From NCBI RefSeq assembly GCF_003231275.1, contig NZ_QKVL01000009.1, positions 62,001 to 126,000 on the forward strand: 64,000 nt of DNA. The letters are read 5' to 3'. A program made the position numbers and the translations under genes. The stretch is from Pseudomonas huaxiensis. Lineage in GTDB: Bacteria; Pseudomonadota; Gammaproteobacteria; Pseudomonadales; Pseudomonadaceae. The notes under the pieces are model-generated. The model saw only the letters and a list, made by a program, of their open reading frames with translations, was not told where the DNA came from and did not search any database. Positions 37,523 to 46,820 of the stretch are shown piece by piece. Position 1 is the stretch's first letter, and every line of letters begins with the position of its first letter.

Positions 37523-37756
37523 ATGAGTTGCCTTATTTGCGCGGGTCGCGCTGAATCCATCGAATGCTCACCGGGGTGGGAACAACGGCGTTGTTTCCAA
37601 TGCGGGTGTTACCGGATGTCTCAAACCTTGATCCTCAGCATGATGGAAGAGGGGCAGATTTTCGATGCGCGCAAGATGCGCGAGTGGCTTGATGGGCAGC
37701 GCGGCAGGGTGCCGGTCCCTTCCATCGAGGTGCACGAAGCCATCTTGATGCCGTGA
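37523..37756 (+). CDS. Small zinc-ribbon-like protein of unknown function
   Basis: 77 residues from the ATG at 37523, preceded by GGGGG. Cysteines occur as C-x2-C (residues 3 and 6) and C-x2-C-x-C (24, 27, 29), a pattern suitable for Zn binding. The C-terminal half is helical and charged. The family is not recognised. Confidence 0.6.
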   Translation: MSCLICAGRAESIECSPGWEQRRCFQCGCYRMSQTLILSMMEEGQIFDARKMREWLDGQRGRVPVPSIEVHEAILMP

Positions 37757-37881
37757 TGTTCGTGCGCTGAAATGGCGCCCGTGTGAACTTTGTCCGGGGT
37801 CGCGGATTCCCAACCTGCGTGGGATCCAGTGCGACAACGCTCCTGCATCCCATGCCCCGCGCAACGGACAGGAGCTACCGA

Positions 37882-38406
37882 GTGCCCCGAATCATCACGC
37901 CCGCCACCCCCGATCACCAGATCGACGCCCAGAACGCCCGGATGTTCGGTTCTCCCAAGGAGCGTCTGGACTTTTACCGGCGCGAAATCCAGTACGAAAC
38001 CAGCATCCTCGCCAACCGAACCGACGCCTACCTGGCCGCCCAGTCGTTCCTGGTGATCGCCTTCGTGTCGTCCATGGCCAACCTCAACCCCGAGTGGGGC
38101 AAGATGTTCACCATGGTAGTGCCCCCGTTTCTCGCACTGCTGGGGGTATTGAGTTCGCTGAACGCATGGCCGGGGATTCATGCGGCGTACCGGATCATCG
38201 ATCACTGGCAGGTCAAACAGAGCCATCTGCTGCACAGCGACCCGCTGATGGGCCTGGCCTACGACGAATCGCCGCTGTTCAGCGAAGCCGAGACGTCCCG
38301 CGTCGGTCACCGCAAGTCGCTGCTGTTTTCGCTGCGCACGCCGTGGATCTTCCTCGGGTTCTGGATGTTGCTCGGCGGCTATTCGCTGTACATCCAGATC
38401 GCCTGA
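37882..38406 (+). CDS. Small membrane protein of unknown function
   Basis: 174 residues from the GTG at 37882, which has AGGAG 7 nt upstream; the frame extends upstream to other starts without such a site. A hydrophilic helical N-terminus (ERLDFYRREIQYETSILANR) leads to two close hydrophobic segments (about 50-70 and 77-97), a cytoplasmic loop and a final helix (about 152-172). No domain is recognised. Confidence 0.65.
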   Translation: MPRIITPATPDHQIDAQNARMFGSPKERLDFYRREIQYETSILANRTDAYLAAQSFLVIAFVSSMANLNPEWGKMFTMVVPPFLALLGVLSSLNAWPGIHAAYRIIDHWQVKQSHLLHSDPLMGLAYDESPLFSEAETSRVGHRKSLLFSLRTPWIFLGFWMLLGGYSLYIQIA

Positions 38407-38464
38407 GCCGCTGGCGCAAATCAATCTGAACAGTCACCTCATGCCCTCGCAGCAGGGCGCGGGG

Positions 38465-39562
38465 TCAGCGCGGCTCGTGAATCGGACAGCCGTTGTGGCT
38501 GGCGCGATAGTCTGCCGACATTTCATACGACGGCTTGCGTACCCGCATCACCCCGCCCAGCGGCCGGTGCGCGGCCAGTCCGTGCCACGGACTGAACGCC
38601 ATGCCGTCGTCGATTTCCCTGACCTTTTCCGCGTCCCAGGTGCTTTGCGCGGGGATTTCGACCCGTGCCACGGTCACGAACGGGCTGAGTTTTTCGTCCC
38701 ATTGCACCGAGGCATCCTCGATGGGCATCTGCTCGCTGTCGGTGGCGAGCTGGACGCGTAATTCCCAGGTGCCGCCGTGCCCGGCGAAGTACTGGGTGAC
38801 TGCCGCCCGCAGCCCATCCGGGTTGCCATGAAAATCGACATGCAGGTTGGTCAGCTCGGTCAGCGACGCCGACACCGGCACCATCGCCAGCTTGGCGTAG
38901 TAGGGGCCGTAAAGCACCGGCACCACGGTGTTGAAGGTTTCGCCGAGGATGTGGGTTTGCGGATGGCCGCCGAGGCTCTTCAGCGTCGCGCTTTCACCGC
39001 CCAGGGCTTCCACCGCCGCCTCGACACCGCGTAGCACCGCCGACAGCACTTTCTTCGAGCCCGGCGCCTTGTCCGTGGTTTTCGCCAGCAGCTTGAGGCT
39101 TCTCAGAAACGCTTTTGGCGTGGCGGAAATGAACGCCTTGGCGTTCTGCATCACGAAGTCCTGGGTAACGTCGCCCTCGCTGCCCGGCAGGCGTGGTCCT
39201 TCGACGCCCACCAGCTTGATCGCCAGGCCCCGGGGCGTAGACACCTTGTCATCGAGGATATCGCCGGGGTTGGTGGACAGCCGCAGGTAGACGGGCAGGG
39301 TGGCGGGGCGGGCAAACGCGCCCTGGGCCAGTTCGGGCGGCAAGTTGTCGAGGACCGTCAGTTCGCCCCGCAGCAGACCGTGGCCCTTGGCATGGACGCT
39401 GCGGTCGGCATGGCCACGGTCGGCGAAGGTGGTTTCCATGATCGAGCGCAGGGTCTCGGCCAGCTCCTTGCTGGTCTGCGCCTCGTCCTCCGGGATCTGC
39501 TCGAAGTCCGGTTGAAAGCGCAGTGGGGTTGCGACGGGTCGTGTGGTCGGTAGATCGCTCAT
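38465..39562 (-). CDS. Catalase-family haem protein
   Basis: 365 residues, matching the short catalase-like proteins of proteobacteria: HAKGHGLLRGELTVLDNLP contains the distal His region, LPVYLRLSTNPGDILDDK and GLAIKLVGVEG match the core, and TQDFVMQNAKAFISA follows. The C-terminal proximal Tyr region of true catalases is not obvious, so it may be a peroxidase-like or lipid-acting haem protein. It is divergent from the PAS-GGDEF-EAL gene and shares a 450-bp upstream region with it. Confidence 0.82.
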   Translation of the reverse strand: MSDLPTTRPVATPLRFQPDFEQIPEDEAQTSKELAETLRSIMETTFADRGHADRSVHAKGHGLLRGELTVLDNLPPELAQGAFARPATLPVYLRLSTNPGDILDDKVSTPRGLAIKLVGVEGPRLPGSEGDVTQDFVMQNAKAFISATPKAFLRSLKLLAKTTDKAPGSKKVLSAVLRGVEAAVEALGGESATLKSLGGHPQTHILGETFNTVVPVLYGPYYAKLAMVPVSASLTELTNLHVDFHGNPDGLRAAVTQYFAGHGGTWELRVQLATDSEQMPIEDASVQWDEKLSPFVTVARVEIPAQSTWDAEKVREIDDGMAFSPWHGLAAHRPLGGVMRVRKPSYEMSADYRASHNGCPIHEPR

Positions 39563-39773
39563 CGGTACATCTCCAGTCAGGCTCGGGAATCACGCAGGCG
39601 TCGCGCTTCTTTGGATGAGCGCTGTAAAGAGGACTTCGCAGGCAATGACGTCGTTCGCCAGGAGCGCGCTGTATGCGACCGGTGGCAAGGGTAAATGCAC
39701 ACGCCGTTTTACTTTGCGCGCAAGTTATAGATAAACACTGACAGGTCGCTAGCAGACGGTGTTGCCAGGTGTG

Positions 39774-39818
39774 TTGATGTGCATCAGGAAGTTGTCACTT
39801 ATTCTCAATAAATAAAAT
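39774..39818 (+). promoter_or_regulatory. Anr/FNR-type box with -10 element
   Basis: TTGATGTGCATCAG (39774-39787) matches nine of ten positions of TTGAT-N4-ATCAA. A TAAAAT hexamer at 39813-39818 would put the start point near 39825 and the box centre near -44, close to the usual -41.5 class II position. It lies upstream of the PAS-GGDEF-EAL gene (start 40012 or 40033) and could also serve the divergent catalase-like gene. The rest of 39563-39773 shows nothing recognisable. Confidence 0.5.
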
Positions 39819-39963
39819 ATTTACGGTCAGGGTTACAGGGCGATGAAAACTTTACATAGCCTGCCCTCATCACTAATGGCTATGGGCCATGGGTGGGCGT
39901 AAGCTATGCGCCGCGCCCGGAGGGGCGTTTCCCGGTTATTGAGGCAGTCCCTGTAAAGCGTGT

Positions 39964-39982
39964 GATGAAAGACGCTTTCATC
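39964..39982. promoter_or_regulatory. 19-bp perfect palindrome upstream of the PAS-GGDEF-EAL gene
   Basis: GATGAAAG-ACG-CTTTCATC has perfect 8-bp arms and lies 30-50 nt upstream of the start codon, inside the predicted leader transcript. It may be an operator or an mRNA hairpin near the ribosome site. Confidence 0.45.
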
Positions 39983-40011
39983 GAACTGACTGTGCCTTCG
40001 CAACTGCAAAT

Positions 40012-42567
40012 ATGCTTTTTCGGATCGAGTTGATGCCCATTTCCCAGAACCTCTCTGATATCTTCGTGCAAACGCTGGAACAAGCCATTGATAGTGTTGT
40101 GGTAATCGACACCCAGAATTGCGTGGTGTTGTTCAATGCGGCAGCGGAACAGTTGTGGGGGTTTTCCAGAGAAGAAGTGCTCGGAAGAAATGTCAGCATG
40201 CTGGTGCCGGAAAACATTCGAAGTAAACATGATAATTATGTCGATTCCAATCGGCGTACCGGTATCAACAAGATTGTCGGAACGACCCGTGATGTTCCCA
40301 TTCATAAAAAAGACGGCACGCAGCGCTGGGGTTCGATGTCCATTTCGCGGGTGGTCAGCGACGGTCAGATATTATTCACCGCGTTTGTCAAAGATGTGAC
40401 GGAACAGCGCAAGGAACGTAAACGGATCAAATTGTTATCGATGGTTGCCGATCAGACCGATAATGCGATCTTTATTACCGATGGCGCCGGCAAGGTGGTG
40501 TATTCGAATAAAGGCTTTGCCACGCTGTTTGGTTATGCCTTCGGTGAAGTTGAAGGCTGCATGCCGGCGAAGTTGCTGGTGCCGCATTTGCCGGCCACGC
40601 GTATTGCCAAAGTTCAGGAAGGCCTGAAAGGTGGACGCTCATTCCGCCTCGAAGAGTTGCTGCAAGTCAAAGGCGGCGAACGGATCTGGTGTGATGTTGC
40701 AATCAACCCGGTGGTGGGCGCCAATGGCGAACTTGCCCACACCGTAACGGTATTGACCGATATCACCGCGTCAAAGATTCATGAGGTGCTGCAACATTGC
40801 ATTCTCGACGCCATGGTGCGGGAGATGCCGCTGGAATCTGTCATGGATTTGCTCTGCAAGGAAGTCGAGCGGATGTCGCCGGAGATCCGCGCGACGGTGA
40901 TCCAGGTCGATGAAGACGGCGCCATGCACCCGCTGGCGGCGCCGAGCTTCTCCGAGCGTTACGGGCATTTGCTCGAAGGCATGCCGATCAAGAACGGCAT
41001 CGGCTCGTCCAGCCTCGCGGCTGAGCGTGGCGAGATCGTGTTTGTCCGGGATATCGGCAGCGATCCGCGCTGGACGCTGATCCGTGACGAATTCCTTGGC
41101 CAGGGAATCAAGAGCTGCTGGTCCATCCCGATCAAGAGTGCCAAGGGCCTCGCCATCGGCGTGTTGGCCTTCTACTACAGCGATCACCGCACGCCCTCGG
41201 TCCTGCACCAGCAGATGGTCGATGTGATCATTCCGCTGTGTGCGCTGGCGATGGAGCGCGAGGTCAACCGCGAAAGCATCCGCCAACTCGCGTTCTACGA
41301 CAGCCTGACCCAATTGCCCAACCGCAGCCTGCTGCACGCCAAGGCCGATCACGCGCTGATCGAGGCGCGGCGCAGCAAAACCTCGCTGGCGGTGTTGTTC
41401 ATCGACCTCGACCGTTTCAAGCAGATCAATGATTCGCTGGGTCACCCGGCGGGGGACGAGTTGCTCAAGTTGATTGCCCAGCGCCTCAACGCCAACCGCA
41501 ACGCCGCCGATATCGTCGGCCGGCTGTCGGGCGATGAGTTCGTCATCGTCCTGCCCAATTGCGACAGCGAAAACGTCACCGAGGCCATCGAGGAGATCAA
41601 GCATGCGATCTCCCAGCCTTGCCAGATCGCCGGCTCGTGTTTCTCGCCGTCCGCCAGCATGGGCGTCAGCATCTACCCGCGCGACGGCCACGACATGGGC
41701 ACCCTGATCCACCGCGCAGACATGGCCATGTACCAGGCCAAGCACTCGGGCCGCGGCCGCTTCAGCTTCTTCAGCCATGAGCTGAACGAGCTGGCCCAGG
41801 AACGCCAGGCGCTGGAAAACGCCCTGCGCGACGCCATCGAACAGGGCGGCCTGCATCTCAATTACCAGCCACAGGTGAATATCGAAGACGGCGAGGTGTA
41901 TGGCGTCGAAGCCCTGGCCCGCTGGACGCACCCGACCTTCGGCGTGGTCTCGCCCGCGCGTTTCATCCCTCTGGCGGAGGAGTGCGGCCTGATTACCGAG
42001 CTGGGTCACTGGGCGGTCAAGGAAGCCTGTCGGCAACTGGCGGTATGGCGCCGCAAGGGCCTGAAGATCCCGTCGGTGTCGGTGAACCTGTCGCCCAGCA
42101 ACTTCCACAACCTCGACCTGGCCGGGATGATCGGCAACGTGCTCGATCAACATGGCCTGGCGGCCAAGGACCTGACCATCGAACTCACCGAAAACCTGCT
42201 GCTCGACACCAACCCCGGGACCATGAAGGTCCTTCACGACCTCAGCGAACGCGGCATCAAACTGGCCATGGATGATTTCGGGACAGGCTACTCAAGCTTG
42301 AGTTACCTTCGCAAACTACCCATCCAGGAATTGAAGCTGGACCGTAGCTTCGTGCTGGATCTGGAAGCGGATGAAACCAGTCGTGCGCTCAGTGACGCAG
42401 TGATGCGCATCGGCGACAGCCTTCGCCTGAAGGTGGTTGCCGAAGGGGTCGAGGAGCAAGGCCAGTACAAGATTCTCAAGGATCAGGGGTACCACGTTGC
42501 TCAGGGTTACCTGCTGTCGAAGCCGCTTACGCCGCAAGACCTGGAAGCCTGGATGACGAAGTACTGA
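40012..42567 (+). CDS. DosP-like c-di-GMP protein (PAS-PAS-GAF-GGDEF-EAL)
   Basis: 851 residues from the ATG at 40012, or 844 from 40033, which aligns better with DosP. Domains: PAS-A about 20-130, PAS-B 140-265, GAF 270-420, GGDEF 430-590, EAL 600-850. The GGDEF signature is SGDEF and the inhibitory-site RxxD is NAAD, so cyclase feedback is doubtful. EAL residues look intact: GVEALARW, NLSPSNF, ELTENLLLD, MDDFGTGYSSL, KLDRSFV, AEGVEEQGQ, so it is probably a phosphodiesterase. It shares the architecture of E. coli DosP, but the haem-ligand positions (His77, Met95) align with Ser and Thr. It is followed by a BdlA-like gene. Confidence 0.9.
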   Translation: MLFRIELMPISQNLSDIFVQTLEQAIDSVVVIDTQNCVVLFNAAAEQLWGFSREEVLGRNVSMLVPENIRSKHDNYVDSNRRTGINKIVGTTRDVPIHKKDGTQRWGSMSISRVVSDGQILFTAFVKDVTEQRKERKRIKLLSMVADQTDNAIFITDGAGKVVYSNKGFATLFGYAFGEVEGCMPAKLLVPHLPATRIAKVQEGLKGGRSFRLEELLQVKGGERIWCDVAINPVVGANGELAHTVTVLTDITASKIHEVLQHCILDAMVREMPLESVMDLLCKEVERMSPEIRATVIQVDEDGAMHPLAAPSFSERYGHLLEGMPIKNGIGSSSLAAERGEIVFVRDIGSDPRWTLIRDEFLGQGIKSCWSIPIKSAKGLAIGVLAFYYSDHRTPSVLHQQMVDVIIPLCALAMEREVNRESIRQLAFYDSLTQLPNRSLLHAKADHALIEARRSKTSLAVLFIDLDRFKQINDSLGHPAGDELLKLIAQRLNANRNAADIVGRLSGDEFVIVLPNCDSENVTEAIEEIKHAISQPCQIAGSCFSPSASMGVSIYPRDGHDMGTLIHRADMAMYQAKHSGRGRFSFFSHELNELAQERQALENALRDAIEQGGLHLNYQPQVNIEDGEVYGVEALARWTHPTFGVVSPARFIPLAEECGLITELGHWAVKEACRQLAVWRRKGLKIPSVSVNLSPSNFHNLDLAGMIGNVLDQHGLAAKDLTIELTENLLLDTNPGTMKVLHDLSERGIKLAMDDFGTGYSSLSYLRKLPIQELKLDRSFVLDLEADETSRALSDAVMRIGDSLRLKVVAEGVEEQGQYKILKDQGYHVAQGYLLSKPLTPQDLEAWMTKY

Positions 42568-42618
42568 CGTATTGAAGGTGCAAGCTGCTTATCTCTCTCG
42601 TAATTGGAGGACTTCCTC

Positions 42619-43941
42619 ATGTTTTCAGCATATCGGCGGCTCAAGCAGGAGCTTGCAGAAGCGCGTGAAAAGCTCTCGTCGCTCGAACAGGTCAAGGACA
42701 GCCTGGACAGCGAAATGCTTGTTCTGACGTTGAGCTCGCAAGGTGAAATCACCTATGCCAACGGCAACTTCCTCAAGGAGATGCAGTACTCGGCCAGCGC
42801 CGTGGAACGCAAGATCCTTTTCGGGCTGGTGCCGGAGTATGCTCAGAGCACCAACCACTTCGGTCTCATGAAGCGCGCGATCCAGAGCGGCGAGCACTGG
42901 GCCGGCGCCCTGCAACTGCGCCGCGGCAACGGTAACGAGGCCTGGTTGCGGGCGATCGTGCAGCCGGTCCGGAACGCCCGCGGGCAAATCGACTATGTCT
43001 CGCTGTACGCCAACGACCTGACCCGCACTATCGAAACCTCGCGGGAGCGGGAAAACCTCATCGAGGCCCTGCAACGTTCCACCGCCGTGGTCGAATTCGA
43101 CCTGCAGGGCACGGTGCTGAACGCCAATGAGCGGTTCCTCAACGCGATGGGTTACACCCTCAAAGGCATCCAGGGCAAACACCACCGGGTGTTCTGCGAC
43201 GCCGAAGAACAGGCGTCCGCGGGCTACGAGCGCTTCTGGGAAAAACTGCGCCGTGGCGAGTTCATCGCCGATCGCTTCAAGCGCATCGACAGCCATGGCC
43301 ATGTGGTCTGGCTGGAAGCGACTTACAACCCCATTTCCGATGCCCATGGCCGGCTGTACAAGATCGTCAAGTTCGCCACGGTCATCACCGACCAGGTCAA
43401 CCGCGAAATCGCCGTGTCCCAGGCGGCGGAAATCGCCTTCACCACCTCACAACAGACCGACGACAGCGCCCGGCGCGGCAGCGTCGTCATCCAGGAAACC
43501 GTCGATGTCATCCAGGGCCTGGCGGTGCAAATGACCGCGGCGGTGGAAGGTATCGCGGCGCTGGACAAGCAGTCGCAGATCGTTGGCAGCATCGTCAAAA
43601 GCATTGGCGGCATTGCCGACCAGACCAACCTGCTGGCCTTGAACGCGGCGATCGAAGCGGCGCGCGCGGGCGAACAGGGGCGCGGGTTTGCGGTGGTCGC
43701 CGATGAAGTCCGGCAACTGGCCTCGCGCACTACAAAGGCGACCGAAGAAATCGTCGACGTCGTCACACAAAACCAGAAACTGGCCGAAGAAGCCGTGCGC
43801 ATCATCGAACAGGGCAAGCGCCATGCCGAGCAAGGTCTCGAACTGTCTGCGCAGGCCGGGACCGTCATCATCGAGATTCAGGACGGCGCGCAGAAAGTGG
43901 TAAATGCGGTGGGGCAGTTCACGAATCAGTTGTCGGTGTAA
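42619..43941 (+). CDS. BdlA-like soluble PAS-PAS-MCP protein
   Basis: 440 residues without a membrane segment. A coiled-coil start leads to PAS1 (about 28-140, [19 protein letters not shown]), PAS2 (about 150-265, [19 protein letters not shown]) and a short chemotaxis signalling domain with [20 protein letters not shown] and [15 protein letters not shown] (about 340-375). This is the architecture of P. aeruginosa BdlA, which governs biofilm dispersion through c-di-GMP enzymes. GGAGG lies 8 nt before the ATG at 42619. It follows the DosP-like gene by 51 nt, probably in one transcript. The PAS ligand (haem or FAD) cannot be told from sequence alone. Confidence 0.9.
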   Translation: MFSAYRRLKQELAEAREKLSSLEQVKDSLDSEMLVLTLSSQGEITYANGNFLKEMQYSASAVERKILFGLVPEYAQSTNHFGLMKRAIQSGEHWAGALQLRRGNGNEAWLRAIVQPVRNARGQIDYVSLYANDLTRTIETSRERENLIEALQRSTAVVEFDLQGTVLNANERFLNAMGYTLKGIQGKHHRVFCDAEEQASAGYERFWEKLRRGEFIADRFKRIDSHGHVVWLEATYNPISDAHGRLYKIVKFATVITDQVNREIAVSQAAEIAFTTSQQTDDSARRGSVVIQETVDVIQGLAVQMTAAVEGIAALDKQSQIVGSIVKSIGGIADQTNLLALNAAIEAARAGEQGRGFAVVADEVRQLASRTTKATEEIVDVVTQNQKLAEEAVRIIEQGKRHAEQGLELSAQAGTVIIEIQDGAQKVVNAVGQFTNQLSV

Positions 43942-44050
43942 CGGCGCGCTCTGGCGGAGCGCTGCACAACCCCGCTTGACTCTCCCCCAAGGGGCAGCCT
44001 CTATGTTTTGACGATCAAGAAACCCGTTGATCCCAAGGCAAGGAGGTTGT

Positions 44051-45121
44051 GTGAGCGCGTTATGTCTGGTGACAGGTGCCAACGGGCATTTGGGCAACAC
44101 CCTGGTCAGGGCGCTGCTCGATCAGGGCTACCGGGTGCGAGCCGGGGTGCGCGATATCACCAGCACCGCACCCTTCGCGGGACTGGATTGCCAACTGGTC
44201 TACGCCGAGCTGCAGGATGAAGCGGCCATGCTCAACGCCTTGGACGGGGTGGACGTACTGTTCCAGGTGGCCGCGGTGTTCAAGCACTGGGCCCGCGACC
44301 CGCAGGCCGAGATTGTCGAACCCAATATCCGCGGCACCCGCAGCGTGCTGGAGGCTGCGGCACGTGCCGGGGTCAAGCGTGTGGTTTATGTCAGTTCGGT
44401 CGCAGCGGTCGGTCACGACGGCACGCCGCTGGACGAAACTACCTGGAACGACGAGACCGAAAACGCCTACTACCGGTCGAAGATCCTCGCCGAACGCATG
44501 GCTTGGCGCACCGCCCGTGAGCTGGACCTCTGGATGGTGTCGGTGCTGCCGTCAGCGATGGTGGGACCGAATGCCACGCAACTGACCGACACCATGGGCT
44601 TTCTCGAATCCGTCCGGCAGCACCAGGTTCCGCTGGACCCGGGATTCCATTTCAATTTCGTCGATGTGCGCGACGTCGCGCAGGGCTTGATCCTGGCCGC
44701 AGAAAAGGGCCGCGCCGGCGAGCGTTACATTCTCGCCAATGAACATTCCTCGTCGCTTGCCGATCTGATCGACGCCGCCAATGCGGCCTCGCCGGGGCAT
44801 CGCCAACCGCCGCAAGCACCCGCATGGCTGCTGATGGGTGTCGCCTGGATGCAGGAGGGCCTGGCGAAACTGACGGGGCGACCGGCCCGCTTGATGATGA
44901 GTCAGGTCCGTCTGTTTCATGGCGTACGGCAGGAATACAGCCTCGCCAAGGCGCGCCGGGAGCTGGGTTATTGCCCGCGCTCGCCGGAAGAGGCGCTGGC
45001 CGCCGCGTTCCGTTATCTCGACAAGCGATTGACTCAGCCTTACGAAGTGCAACCGGCGTCGTCAGCCGTCAGAGCGCCTTCAGCATCTTTTCGACCTGCT
45101 GCACTTCCCACTGACTCATGA
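44051..45121 (+). CDS. NAD(P)-dependent epimerase/dehydratase (extended SDR)
   Basis: 356 residues from the GTG at 44051, with AGGAGG 4 nt upstream. TGANGHLGNTLVRALL is the nucleotide-binding motif, VYVSSVAAVG carries the Ser, and YYRSKILAE the YxxxK catalytic pair. The family includes dihydroflavonol reductase-like and sugar-nucleotide enzymes; no substrate is evident. The C-terminal 20 residues overlap the convergent gene at 45069. Confidence 0.85.
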   Translation: MSALCLVTGANGHLGNTLVRALLDQGYRVRAGVRDITSTAPFAGLDCQLVYAELQDEAAMLNALDGVDVLFQVAAVFKHWARDPQAEIVEPNIRGTRSVLEAAARAGVKRVVYVSSVAAVGHDGTPLDETTWNDETENAYYRSKILAERMAWRTARELDLWMVSVLPSAMVGPNATQLTDTMGFLESVRQHQVPLDPGFHFNFVDVRDVAQGLILAAEKGRAGERYILANEHSSSLADLIDAANAASPGHRQPPQAPAWLLMGVAWMQEGLAKLTGRPARLMMSQVRLFHGVRQEYSLAKARRELGYCPRSPEEALAAAFRYLDKRLTQPYEVQPASSAVRAPSASFRPAALPTDS

Positions 45122-45383
45122 ACTCCACCGGATTGGTCCCGTACGGGTGCGTGCTGTCGTAGAGGTAGGCGGCGCCTTCGGGGTCGTAGCAGCGGTCGCA
45201 GTGGCTCAGCCGCTCGCCATTGTTGTGCAGGGTGAAGACCCAGCCATCGACTTCCACGGTCAGCAGTCCGTTGCCAATCTCCAGCCAGCCTTGCTCACCG
45301 ATCCGCCGCATCAGGCGAATGCCCTGGGCGATGTCTCGGAGAATCTGGTAGGCCTCGCGGGGTGTCAGGGTTTGGGTGGTCAC
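45069..45383 (-). CDS. Small conserved-looking protein of unknown function
   Basis: 104 residues from the GTG at 45383, which follows the stretch CCCAAC; the longer frame upstream is Pro/Arg-rich and implausible. The sequence begins with TLTPREAYQILRDIAQGIRL, contains LTVEVDGWVFTLHNNGE and a CDRC pair, and ends NPVEFMSQWEVQQVEKMLKAL. I recall similar short Pseudomonas proteins annotated as hypothetical; function unknown. Its 3' end overlaps the convergent SDR gene by 53 nt. Confidence 0.65.
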   Translation of the reverse strand: MTTQTLTPREAYQILRDIAQGIRLMRRIGEQGWLEIGNGLLTVEVDGWVFTLHNNGERLSHCDRCYDPEGAAYLYDSTHPYGTNPVEFMSQWEVQQVEKMLKAL

Positions 45384-45511
45384 GTTGGGCAAGTATCCGG
45401 GGGATTTCGCCGGAGGGTACAGGAGCGCCTTGTGCGGTTTCCAGTTTGCGGGGCGTTTCTGTGGTCCAGTCGAGGCTACGATGAAAGCCTGGACGGGGAG
45501 GAGGAGAGGTG

Positions 45512-46564
45512 ATGGTGCGGTTATCCGGGTGCGGTTGGCTGTGGGCGTTGGCCTTGATGCTGGCGCCGCTGCGGTTGTTGGCCGCTGCTGAGGGTGCTTG
45601 CAGCGAGCACGCCGACGCTGCGTGTTTGCGCGCATTCGAGTTGCCGGAGAATGCAGGGCGCATGAGCTTTTACGTGTCGGATTCCACCCCGGCGCCACAG
45701 TCGGTGCTGGTGGTGATGCACGGCCATCCACGGGACGCCAACCGCAGTTTCGACGCCGGCCTGCAGGCGGTGCGCGGGGCGGGGCGACTGACGGACACCC
45801 TGGTGGTCGCGCCGCTGTACCAGGTCTCCGACGCCAGCCATTGCCAGACCCAAGGCGTGCCGCATGCGCAAGCGGGCGATGCGGTGTGGACCTGCGGGGG
45901 ATGGCTGGCCGGCGAACCTTCGTTGGGCGCGCAGCCGATTGGCTCTTTCGCCGCCCTCGACGCGCTGGTGGTGGAACTGGTCAGGCAGTGGCCGAGCCTG
46001 CGCAGCGTGACCCTTGCCGGGTTCTCGGCGGGTGCGCAGATGCTGCAACACAGCATCGGCTTCGCCGCCGACCCGCCGGCGGGCGTCGCGGTGCGTTATG
46101 TGATCGCCGATCCGGGCAGCTGGCTGTATTTCGATCCCGTGCGGCCTGCGCCCGAGGGCTCGTGGGAGACGTGTGGCGGCGACTGCCGCTTCACCTTTTC
46201 AGTACCGCAGGCGTGCCCCGGCTATGACCACTGGAAATACGGCGTTCAGGCCCTGCCTGGCCATCTCGGCCGCAGCGCCGAACAGGCACGGGCGCGTTAT
46301 GCCGCGACCCAGGTGGATTATCTCGAGGGCGCGCTGGACAGCAGCGCCGCGAAAGGCGCGTTCTACCCGATCCTCGACAAGTCCTGCGCGGCCATGGCGC
46401 AAGGTCCTTTCCGTCTGCAGCGGGGTCTGGCCTATGCAGCGTACGAGCAGGCGCTGCTCAAACCGCAGCGGGCCCGGCGGATGATTGTGGTGCCGGGGTG
46501 CGCGCACGATGTGGCGTGCGTGTTGCCTTCCGAGGCGGCGCGGGCGGTGTTGTTCGGGCGCTAG
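45512..46564 (+). CDS. Secreted alpha/beta-hydrolase-fold protein
   Basis: 350 residues. Signal peptide of about 26 residues (LWALALMLAPLRLLAAAEG), then LVVMHGHPRDANRSFDAG (oxyanion region), the nucleophile elbow LAGFSAGAQMLQ (Ser) and a late HDVACVL with the probable catalytic His. Several cysteines suggest disulfides in the periplasm or outside the cell. GGAGGAGAGG precedes the ATG at 45512. Substrate unknown; esterase or depolymerase-like activity is possible. Confidence 0.78.
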   Translation: MVRLSGCGWLWALALMLAPLRLLAAAEGACSEHADAACLRAFELPENAGRMSFYVSDSTPAPQSVLVVMHGHPRDANRSFDAGLQAVRGAGRLTDTLVVAPLYQVSDASHCQTQGVPHAQAGDAVWTCGGWLAGEPSLGAQPIGSFAALDALVVELVRQWPSLRSVTLAGFSAGAQMLQHSIGFAADPPAGVAVRYVIADPGSWLYFDPVRPAPEGSWETCGGDCRFTFSVPQACPGYDHWKYGVQALPGHLGRSAEQARARYAATQVDYLEGALDSSAAKGAFYPILDKSCAAMAQGPFRLQRGLAYAAYEQALLKPQRARRMIVVPGCAHDVACVLPSEAARAVLFGR

Positions 46565-46580
46565 CGGTGGGCCGCTATCT

Positions 46581-46806
46581 GCTAGCCGACAGGTTTTCTG
46601 GCGTCCTCTGGATCGAGCGCCGCCTGCGCGGCGCATCGCCGGCAAGCCGGCTCCCACAGTGTGGAATTGGTGTTGTCAGCCTTGGTACATGGGTGGAGAG
46701 TGCGGGGCAGTTGAGGCCTTCAACCATGGCTCACCAACCTGTGGGAGCCGGCTTGCCGGCGATGCGCCGCGCAGGCGGCGCTCGATCTCGAGGGCGCTAA
46801 AAGTCT
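46581..46806. repeat. REP-ended long inverted-repeat element C
   Basis: Arms of about 50 bp run in opposite orientation at 46611-46660 and about 46738-46787. Each has a GATCGAGCGCCGCCTGCGCG hairpin followed by a REP core (CCGGCAAGCCGG) and TCCCACAG. The left end continues as GCTAGCCGACAGGTTTTC. It lies between two convergent genes. Its outer arm matches those of the elements at 48.6 and 63.0 kb, but its internal sequence differs. Confidence 0.8.
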
Positions 46807-46820
46807 AAAGACATGCACTG

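Noticed and set aside
38465..39562. Calling the protein a classical catalase
   Set aside because: It is shorter than true catalases and the proximal Tyr region is not evident.
39841..40000. Possible c-di-GMP riboswitch upstream of the DosP-like gene
   Set aside because: The conserved GEMM-type motifs are not present; only a palindrome and an Anr-type box are supported.
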